From Actinomycetospora corticicola (lineage in GTDB: Bacteria > Actinomycetota > Actinomycetes > Mycobacteriales > Pseudonocardiaceae), in the NCBI RefSeq assembly GCF_013409505.1, contig NZ_JACCBN010000001.1:4526001-4590000 (forward strand): 64,000 nt of DNA, in the 5' to 3' direction. A program made the position numbers and the translations under genes. Below the pieces are notes generated by a model that had not been told where the DNA came from, searched no databases, and was given only the letters and a program-made list of their open reading frames with translations. This document shows positions 46,649 to 53,181 of the stretch, in pieces. The first letter of the stretch is position 1; each line of letters begins with the position of its first letter.

Positions 46649-48710
46649 GGGCTGGTTGGAGCACGCCAAGGCCGCGGTGTTCGTCTCCGGGCTGCGGGAT
46701 GTCACCGACGAGCAGGCCGCGGTGGTGGTGGACCGGTTGATCGAGCAGGCCCCTCGTCTGGGGATGTTCGAGCTTCAGCAGCGGGTCGCCGCCGCGGTCA
46801 ATGACGTCGACCCGCTCGGGGCGGAGAACCGACGCAATGCTGCGGTCGCCCGCAGCCGGGTCTCGACGCGGATCGCGCCGTCGGGCGCGGCGGAGATCCA
46901 CGGCCTGGACTTGGACCCGTTGATGGCGGAGCCGGCGTTCGAGCGGATCGTCGCGGTCGCCGAGGAGGCGTTGGAGCGGTTGAAGGCCGCGGGTTCGTCG
47001 GTCGGGGCGGCGAAGGTGCAGGCCCAGGTGTACCTGCGGTTGCTGCACGGCTGCCCCGCCGGCTCCGACGACCTTGCGGTCGCCGCGCAGGTCGTTCTGG
47101 ACCTCACTCCGACCCCGCCTGAGCAGGAGCCGATCGACCTCGACGACCTCCCCGACGACAGCCCTGACGACCCGGACGACGACGGCCCGGACGACGACGG
47201 CCCGGACGACGACGGCCCGGACGACGGCGGCCCGAACGACGGCCCGAACGACGGCGGCCCCGACGACAACTCGGCTGGCGCCAGCGAGGGCGGGTCGGAC
47301 GACGGCCCGGACGACCGCGGACCTGGCGACGAGCCGGGTGGCCTGGACGACGCACCTCACGCCGGTCCTGTGGACGGCGGCCCGGGCGGCGCTGACGTTC
47401 GTGGCGGTGACGGCCCCGACGACGGTGCCTCCCGCCCTCACAGCTCCGGCCCTCACAGCTCCGGCCACGGCCGCTCGAGCAACGACGCCGGTGGGCCGGT
47501 TGTCGGCCCGAACGACAGCCGTCGCAAGGGCCCCACCGATCCTGGTCTTGGGCCGGAAGGTAACGCTGACGACCCTCGCGACTTCGGTGACGGGCATCCG
47601 GCGGACCGGGTGAACCCCCACGAAGCTGCGCCCGAGTGGTCCGGGCACCTGGGCACTCCCCCGGCGTCGGGTTCGGCTCGCGGGTGGCAACCCGGGGACC
47701 CCGAACCCGACCCACCGCCACCGGACACCCCCGATCCGCGGATCCCGACCACCGACCCGCCGCCGCCCCTGGCCGCGCGGCTGACCGAACGCGGCCTGGT
47801 GTTCTTCCCGGCGACGTTGCGCACCACGTGGGCGACCGTGCTCGGGCTCGAACGCGCCCACGGCCGCCTCCGCGCCGGCACGTTGACCGGGTGGGACGCC
47901 TACCGCGCCGCCTGGACCCGGACCTGTGCCCAGTGGCGGGTCCTGCTCTACAACGACATCGGTGCACTGCAATGGGTGCTGCTCGTGCGGCCGCCGCTTC
48001 AACCCGACGCCGACCCGCGATATCGCCGACAGGTCGTCGAACTCACCGCCCACACGCGCGAGGTCGACGCCCTCGACCTCGACGCTCCTGACGACGATGG
48101 ATCACTGGTGGGGATCTGGGCCGAGCTGGCCCGCCGCACGAAGCGTGCCCTGGCCGCGGCCCGGGCCCGGCCACCCGAGGAACACCCGGCCGTCACCACC
48201 CGGGAAGCCGGGAACCGGTTCCCCGGAGCCGAGCTGACCCGCTGGATCCACGCCCGCGACCAGACCAGCCGCTTCCCCATGTCCACCGTGCCCGCCGTGG
48301 CCTGCCCCATCGACCACACCCACGACCACACCCTCGGCGGCCCCACCCAGGCCGACAACCTCGGCCCCCTCTCCGTCGGGGACCACCTCCGCAAACACGA
48401 CCCGCTCTCCGGGTGGACCGTCCGCCAGACCCGCCCCGGCCGCTTCGTCTGGACCGCGCCGACCGGCACCCACCACGTCGTCGAACCCGACTCCTACCGG
48501 CCCCTCCGGCCCGTGGCCCGCGCCCTGTTCGACCACGGCATCACCGACATCCGCGCCGAACCCCGACCCCAGACACCGTGGCGGCCCCGCACCGACAAGC
48601 ACGGCCACCTCACCGACGCCCAACAGGCCACCCTGCGCGACCTCGACCGCCGACAACGGCAGAAAGAACGACGACCCCCGAACCCCCTCGACGACGACCC
48701 ACCCTTCTGA
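46641..48710 (+). CDS. DUF222/13E12-family HNH endonuclease-like protein, main part
   Basis: A 689-residue frame. The DUF222 core continues (GWLEHAKAAVFVSGLRDVTD; AVAEEALERLKAAG). A long disordered acidic region (about residues 155-390) contains six 15-nt tandem repeats (47171-47257). The C-terminal HNH part reads CPIDHTHDHTLGGPTQADNL with GDHLRKHD after it: His, Asn and His are present, but the second zinc Cys of the usual LCRxHH box is Ser. 13E12 genes are multicopy in mycobacteria and several are SOS-regulated. Catalytic competence is doubtful. Confidence 0.7.
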   Translation: MCEGWLEHAKAAVFVSGLRDVTDEQAAVVVDRLIEQAPRLGMFELQQRVAAAVNDVDPLGAENRRNAAVARSRVSTRIAPSGAAEIHGLDLDPLMAEPAFERIVAVAEEALERLKAAGSSVGAAKVQAQVYLRLLHGCPAGSDDLAVAAQVVLDLTPTPPEQEPIDLDDLPDDSPDDPDDDGPDDDGPDDDGPDDGGPNDGPNDGGPDDNSAGASEGGSDDGPDDRGPGDEPGGLDDAPHAGPVDGGPGGADVRGGDGPDDGASRPHSSGPHSSGHGRSSNDAGGPVVGPNDSRRKGPTDPGLGPEGNADDPRDFGDGHPADRVNPHEAAPEWSGHLGTPPASGSARGWQPGDPEPDPPPPDTPDPRIPTTDPPPPLAARLTERGLVFFPATLRTTWATVLGLERAHGRLRAGTLTGWDAYRAAWTRTCAQWRVLLYNDIGALQWVLLVRPPLQPDADPRYRRQVVELTAHTREVDALDLDAPDDDGSLVGIWAELARRTKRALAAARARPPEEHPAVTTREAGNRFPGAELTRWIHARDQTSRFPMSTVPAVACPIDHTHDHTLGGPTQADNLGPLSVGDHLRKHDPLSGWTVRQTRPGRFVWTAPTGTHHVVEPDSYRPLRPVARALFDHGITDIRAEPRPQTPWRPRTDKHGHLTDAQQATLRDLDRRQRQKERRPPNPLDDDPPF
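47171..47257 (+). repeat. 15-nt tandem repeats in the DUF222 gene
   Basis: Six units of CCCGGACGACGACGG type, 15 nt each except one of 12, encode PDDDG/PNDGG-like acidic repeats. Length varies in whole codons, so slippage keeps the frame. Confidence 0.85.
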
Positions 48711-48739
48711 CACGCCGATCCGTGCTAACACTCCCCCCG

Positions 48740-50212
48740 ATGCGCAGCGCCCTCTGGTTCGTCCTCGTCCTCGTCCTGCTGGTCGCGGCGTGCTCCGGGC
48801 CGACGCCGGCACCGGCCCCGGCCGCGGAGGGGCCCGCTCTGGTGACAGGGGCGCTGGTCGGGACGGGCAGGGCCACCGTGCCGCGCCTCGACTGGCGGCC
48901 CTGCGGGACGTTCCAATGCGCCACGCTCACCGCGCCGATGGACTACCGGAACCCCACGGGCCCGACGATCGCGCTCGACGTCACCCGCCTGCCCGCGCTC
49001 GACCCGACGTCGCGGATCGGGACGGTCGCGGTCAACTACGGCGGGCCCGGGACGCCGGGCACGACCAGCCTGCGTCGACTCGCCGGGCGCTTCGACGGGG
49101 TCCGCGCCCGGCTCGACGTCCTCGCCCTCCAGCCACGCGGCGTCGACCAGGTGCGGTGCGGTCCGTACGACGGCGAGCCGGCGCAGCCGGTCGGGTCGCC
49201 CCTGTCGGACCCGGCGGGCTTCTGGACCTCCGCCCGGGCGATCGGGCAGGCGTGCCGAGCCGGCACCGGTGAGCTCCTCGGTCACCTCTCCACGGCGAAC
49301 GCGGCCCGTGACCTCGACCTGCTCCGCCAGGCCCTCGGCGAGGCCACGATCAGCGTGTACGGCTACTCCTACGGGACCTACCTCGGCGCCACCTACGCCA
49401 ACCTGTTCCCCGGTCAGCTGCGCGCGCTGGTCGTCGACGGTGCGCTCGACCTCGTCGCCAACGCCGGCACCGACGACCCGACGCGGCCGGTCGACGTCCG
49501 CGCCCACGTCGCCGCCGCGCGCGAGGAGGCCCTCGACGCCTTCGTCGCCGCGTGCGCCGCCGCCGGCCCCCGCTGCGCCGCCAACCCCGATCCCGGTGCT
49601 CGCGTCGCCGCCGCGGTCGGTGCAGCCACGCGGGCCGGGACGTCCGCGCAGCTCGCGGCGCGCGTCGGCACCGCGCTGGAGTCGGGCGGGCGCCTCACCG
49701 GGCTCGCCCGCGCCTTCCCGACGTCAGGTCCGGTCCCGCCGGTCCCCGACCTCGCGGCCGGGGCGCCACCGCACTCGACCGACTTCCTCGCCGTGCAGTG
49801 CACCGACGTCGTCACCCCGAGCGCCGAGCAGACGACCGCGCTCCTGCCGGCCGAGCAGGCCGCGCACCCGCTGTTCGGGGTGCCGGTCGCCCTCAACACC
49901 GCGGCGTGCGTCGACTGGCCCGCGATCGACCCCGACCGCTACCTCGGGCCCTGGAACGCTCCGCTCCCCGCGCCCGCGCTGGTCGTGAACTCCCGCTACG
50001 ACCCGGAGACCCCGCTCGCGAACGCCCGCGCGACGGCGGCCCAGCTCTCCGCGGCCCGGCTCCTGGTCGTCGACGGCTTCGGCCACACCACGCTCGACCT
50101 GCCGAGCCGGTGCGCCACCGACGCGGCGGCCGCATACCTCCTCGACCCCACGCGTCTCCCCGCCGAGTGGACGGTGTGCCCGCCCGACCCCGGCGGCGTG
50201 CCGTTCGCGTGA
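48740..50212 (+). CDS. Secreted tripeptidyl-aminopeptidase-like alpha/beta-hydrolase (lipoprotein)
   Basis: Protein of 490 residues. A lipoprotein signal is present: ALWFVLVLVLLVAACSGP, with the lipobox Cys about residue 19. The alpha/beta-hydrolase core has the nucleophile Ser in GYSYGTYLGATYANLFP (about residues 211-227), an acid in NSRYDPETP, and the catalytic His in GFGHTTLD (about 450-457). The TAP-like C-terminal domain is typical of actinobacterial tripeptidyl aminopeptidases (SlpD/SlpE type) and related Mtb lipoproteins. It is anchored outside the cell, and the natural peptide is unknown. Confidence 0.88.
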   Translation: MRSALWFVLVLVLLVAACSGPTPAPAPAAEGPALVTGALVGTGRATVPRLDWRPCGTFQCATLTAPMDYRNPTGPTIALDVTRLPALDPTSRIGTVAVNYGGPGTPGTTSLRRLAGRFDGVRARLDVLALQPRGVDQVRCGPYDGEPAQPVGSPLSDPAGFWTSARAIGQACRAGTGELLGHLSTANAARDLDLLRQALGEATISVYGYSYGTYLGATYANLFPGQLRALVVDGALDLVANAGTDDPTRPVDVRAHVAAAREEALDAFVAACAAAGPRCAANPDPGARVAAAVGAATRAGTSAQLAARVGTALESGGRLTGLARAFPTSGPVPPVPDLAAGAPPHSTDFLAVQCTDVVTPSAEQTTALLPAEQAAHPLFGVPVALNTAACVDWPAIDPDRYLGPWNAPLPAPALVVNSRYDPETPLANARATAAQLSAARLLVVDGFGHTTLDLPSRCATDAAAAYLLDPTRLPAEWTVCPPDPGGVPFA

Positions 50213-50224
50213 TGGGGTGAGCGG

Positions 50225-50833
50225 GTGCTCGTCACGACGACCTACCTGGAGCAGACCTCCCCCGACCAGCTCCGACCGGCCGCGACACCGGCCGAACCCC
50301 TCGAGATCGTGCGCGCCGAGGACCCGTCACCCGAGTTCAGCCGGTTCCTGTACACCGCGGTCGGCGGCCCCTGGACGTGGACCGACAAGCTCGGCTTCAC
50401 GTGGAACGACTGGTACCTCCACATCACCCAGGAGGGCCGCGAGACCTGGGTCGCGCACCACCGGGGCACCCCGGCCGGCTTCGCCGAGCTGCAGGCCGTG
50501 CCGACGGACGGGGGGACGGAGGTCGAGATCGAGTCGTTCGGTCTCCTCCCGCACGCGATCGGCCGCGGGTTCGGCGGGCACCTGCTCACGCGGGCGCTGA
50601 CCGAGGCGTGGCGGCTCGACGGCCGGTGGGACGACCTCGCGCCGGTCACCCGCGTCTGGCTGCACACCTGCACCCTCGACTCGCCGCACGCCCGCCGGAA
50701 CTACGAACGCCGCGGGCTGGTGGCGTACGACGCGCGGACCGAGGAGCAGCCGGACCTCGACCCGCCCGGTCCGTGGCCGCACGCCTACGCCGACACGTCG
50801 GCCCCGATCCGCGACGTCCGCGACCACAGGTAG
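50225..50833 (+). CDS. GNAT-family N-acetyltransferase
   Basis: Protein of 202 residues. The acetyl-CoA loop region GRGFGGHLLTRAL (about residues 114-126) is preceded by VEIESFGLLPHAIGRG and followed by WLHTCTLDSPHARRNYERRG, a strong GNAT pattern. The substrate is unknown. It follows the lipoprotein by 12 bp and probably shares its mRNA. Its last 49 bp overlap the convergent flavin monooxygenase gene. A parS-like sequence lies inside (50393-50408). Confidence 0.85.
   Translation: MLVTTTYLEQTSPDQLRPAATPAEPLEIVRAEDPSPEFSRFLYTAVGGPWTWTDKLGFTWNDWYLHITQEGRETWVAHHRGTPAGFAELQAVPTDGGTEVEIESFGLLPHAIGRGFGGHLLTRALTEAWRLDGRWDDLAPVTRVWLHTCTLDSPHARRNYERRGLVAYDARTEEQPDLDPPGPWPHAYADTSAPIRDVRDHR
50393..50408. 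promoter_or_regulatory. parS-like site in the GNAT gene
   Basis: GGCTTCACGTGGAACG has one mismatch in the 14-bp core to GTTTCACGTGGAAC, and the central ten bases are intact. It is about 38 kb right of oriC and intragenic. Confidence 0.4.
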
Positions 50834-52209
50834 CCGTCGGGCCGGATGACGACGACCGTCCCGTCCGTCGCCCCGTAGGCCTCCCGCAGCGTCCCGGCGG
50901 CGGCGAGGGCGTCCGCGTCGAGCACCTGCACGGTGCCGCCGGGGAGGTCGCGCGGTGCATCGACCGCTCCTCCGAACGCGAGCACCGTCCAGTCCGTGGC
51001 CCGGCGACGGAGGAACAGCGTCGAGCCGTCCACGAGCGGCGCGTCCGGAGCACGGTCCCCGGCCTCCGGTCCCGGCCCGACGGCAGGGGTGGTCCGGTAG
51101 GTGATGCCGAACCCGCGGGTGTCGCGCAGCTGCTCGGCGGTCCGGGCGAACACCTGCCGTCCGGTCAGCTCGCCGGAGAGCCCGAGGACGTGGGCCGCGA
51201 CGGGCAGCCGTTCCGCGGTGTAGGTGTCCAGCAGGGACCGGTCGGCCCCGTGCACCACGGCGGCCAGCTTCCAGCCGAGGTTCACGGCGTCCCCGATGCC
51301 GGTGTTCATCCCCATGCCGCCCGCGGGGGAGTGGACGTGGGCGGCGTCGCCGGCGAGGAACACCCGTCCGACCCGGTACTCGTCGACCATGCGCACGTTG
51401 AGCCGCCAGTCCGAGGCGGTCTCCACCCGCCGCACGCGGACCCGCGGACCGAGAGCCCCGACCAGCTCGGTGAGGAGCTCCGGAGTGGCGTGCCGCTCCG
51501 GGTCGGTGTGGGCGATCTGGATCTGCCAGGTCGGGGTCGCCGGGAGCGGGCAGAGCGCGAAGAAGACCGCGCCGGTGCCGACCAGCGGTCCCGCGGCGGA
51601 CCACTGATGCCAGTGGTCGCGGTCGAGCCCGTCGATCTCGGCGTCCCCCAGGAGCAGTCGGACCTCCTCGTGGGTCTCGCCGAGGAAGCCGACGCCCAGC
51701 TCGCGGCGCACCGTGCTCGACCCGCCATCGGCTCCGACCACCCACGCGGACCGCAGGCGGGACCCGTCGTCGAGCACGAGCTCCACCCCGGCGTCGTCCT
51801 GGTGCAGCGAGGCGATCCGCGTGCCGTAGGAGACCTCGACGCCCTCCTCGGCCAGCCGCTCGCGCAGCACCTGCTCGGTGCGCCACTGCGGGATGATCAT
51901 CGAGGTGCGCCACGGGGTCGTCGGGTCGGGCGCCGCGTCGAGGTCGGTGGCGCGCTCCTGGTCGCGGACCACGCCGCCGGCCTCGTGGTGCCGGAAGGGC
52001 AGGTCGAAGGAGCCGAGCGACACCAGGCGGTCGGTGACGCCGAGTGGGTCGAGCAGTTCCAGCGTGCGCGGCTGCATGCCCTTGCCCCGCGACCCGCGGT
52101 GCGGTCCGTCGAGGCCCTCCAGCACCCGGACCGGCACCCCCCGCCGCGCCAGCTCGATCGCCGCCGTCAGCCCGGTCGGCCCCGCTCCCACCACGATCAC
52201 GTCGTCCAC
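50785..52209 (-). CDS. FAD-dependent aromatic monooxygenase (PHBH/Rox-type)
   Basis: Protein of 474 residues. Rossmann motif VIVVGAGPTGLTAAIELARR (about residues 4-23), FAD-binding DG motif WVVGADGGSSTVRRELG (about 156-172), and VFLAGDAAHVHSPAGGMGMN (about 278-297). The C-terminal thioredoxin-like part (VIRPDGYLW) occurs in PHBH relatives such as rifampin monooxygenase and PheA-type phenol hydroxylases. The enzyme hydroxylates an aromatic compound or inactivates a drug. TAGGGT 8 nt before the GTG suggests a leaderless mRNA. It is divergent from a TetR gene. Confidence 0.87.
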   Translation of the reverse strand: MDDVIVVGAGPTGLTAAIELARRGVPVRVLEGLDGPHRGSRGKGMQPRTLELLDPLGVTDRLVSLGSFDLPFRHHEAGGVVRDQERATDLDAAPDPTTPWRTSMIIPQWRTEQVLRERLAEEGVEVSYGTRIASLHQDDAGVELVLDDGSRLRSAWVVGADGGSSTVRRELGVGFLGETHEEVRLLLGDAEIDGLDRDHWHQWSAAGPLVGTGAVFFALCPLPATPTWQIQIAHTDPERHATPELLTELVGALGPRVRVRRVETASDWRLNVRMVDEYRVGRVFLAGDAAHVHSPAGGMGMNTGIGDAVNLGWKLAAVVHGADRSLLDTYTAERLPVAAHVLGLSGELTGRQVFARTAEQLRDTRGFGITYRTTPAVGPGPEAGDRAPDAPLVDGSTLFLRRRATDWTVLAFGGAVDAPRDLPGGTVQVLDADALAAAGTLREAYGATDGTVVVIRPDGYLWSRTSRIGADVSA

Positions 52210-52217
52210 GGGTCGTG

Positions 52218-52223
52218 ACCCTA
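52218..52223 (-). promoter_or_regulatory. -10 element (TAGGGT) of the flavin monooxygenase
   Basis: Read on the minus strand, TAGGGT ends 8 nt before the GTG at 52209. It lies next to the operator-like palindrome at 52233-52247. Confidence 0.45.
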
Positions 52224-52232
52224 CGCTTCAAG

Positions 52233-52247
52233 TGAGACTGAGTGTCA
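52233..52247. promoter_or_regulatory. Palindromic operator between monooxygenase and TetR genes
   Basis: TGAGACTGAGTGTCA is a 15-bp imperfect palindrome: 12 of 15 positions match its reverse complement. It lies in the 65-bp divergent spacer and is the likely TetR operator for both genes. Confidence 0.5.
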
Positions 52248-52274
52248 AATAATCTGGCGTGTCAGAATCAGGAC

Positions 52275-52898
52275 ATGGGCCTGCGGGAACGGAAGAAGCA
52301 GCGCACGCGCGCGGAGCTGCAGCGCCACGCGCTGCGTCTGTTCCGCGACCACGGGTACGCCGCGACCACGGTCGACGACATCGCGGCGGCGGCGGAGGTC
52401 AGCCGCAGCACGTTCTTCCGCTACTTCCCGACGAAGGAGGACGTCGTCCTGTTCGACGACGTCGACCCCGCGATGGAGCGCGTCGCGGCGGGACTGGTGC
52501 CGGGGACGCCTCTGCTCGAGGCCGTCCGCACCATCGTGCGCGAGGGGTTCGGCTCGCTCGACGACGAGGCCCGCGCCCTCGAGGAGGTGCGGATGGAGCT
52601 CGCGCGCTCGGTGCCCGAGATCGCCGCGATCCTCCGCGAGCGCAACTCCTTCGGGGTCGAGCAGATCGCCGGCATGGTGTCGCGGGCCGTGGGGCGCCCG
52701 GCTGACGATCCCGACGTCGTGCTCTTCGCGGGCGTGATCTGCGGGACCCGCCTCGCCGCCGTCGCCCGGGTGCACGCCGACGGCACCCGGTCCTACGTCG
52801 ACGAGCTCGACCGGATGCTGGCCCACCTCGCCGCCGGCATCCCGCTGGCGGACGCGCCGATCACTCGTCCCGGCGACCCAGCACGATCTCCGGCATGA
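52275..52898 (+). CDS. TetR-family regulator
   Basis: Protein of 207 residues. The HTH (about residues 9-55) has LRLFRDHGYAATTVDDIAAA and EVSRSTFFRYFPTKEDVVLF, a very typical TetR pattern. The ligand domain has no known match by eye. It diverges from the flavin monooxygenase across 65 bp with a palindrome between them, so it probably represses that gene and itself. The last 38 bp overlap the convergent DUF5313 gene. Confidence 0.9.
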   Translation: MGLRERKKQRTRAELQRHALRLFRDHGYAATTVDDIAAAAEVSRSTFFRYFPTKEDVVLFDDVDPAMERVAAGLVPGTPLLEAVRTIVREGFGSLDDEARALEEVRMELARSVPEIAAILRERNSFGVEQIAGMVSRAVGRPADDPDVVLFAGVICGTRLAAVARVHADGTRSYVDELDRMLAHLAAGIPLADAPITRPGDPARSPA

Positions 52899-53181
52899 AG
52901 CCGTGCTGGTAGAGCCGCTTCTCCCGGATCAGCGGCGAGAAGATCGCGGCCATGAACATCGCGGAGAACCACACGAAGCAGGGCAGGGCCACCCGTAGCC
53001 AGCCCGGTCCCGGCAGCAGGGCGAGCAGGGCCACGGGCAGGCACTGCACGGTGGTCCGCGCGAGCTGACGCAGGAACCAGGTGCGCACGGTGAGGTCGTG
53101 CAGCACCCAGCTCCCGTACGTCACCGGCAGCCGGGCCCCGAACGCATAGCCCAGCCACCGCAGGACCCCGGGTCTACGCAC
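52861..53181 (-). CDS. DUF5313 small membrane protein
   Basis: Protein of 106 residues. LRWLGYAFGARLP, WVLHDLTVRTWFLRQLARTT and MFMAAIFSPLIREKRLYQHG follow the DUF5313 pattern of actinobacteria, with two predicted membrane segments. The function is unknown. GTG start; its first 8 bp overlap the end of the FAD/Fe-S gene, so it is the last gene of that operon. Confidence 0.75.
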   Translation of the reverse strand: MRRPGVLRWLGYAFGARLPVTYGSWVLHDLTVRTWFLRQLARTTVQCLPVALLALLPGPGWLRVALPCFVWFSAMFMAAIFSPLIREKRLYQHGFMPEIVLGRRDE

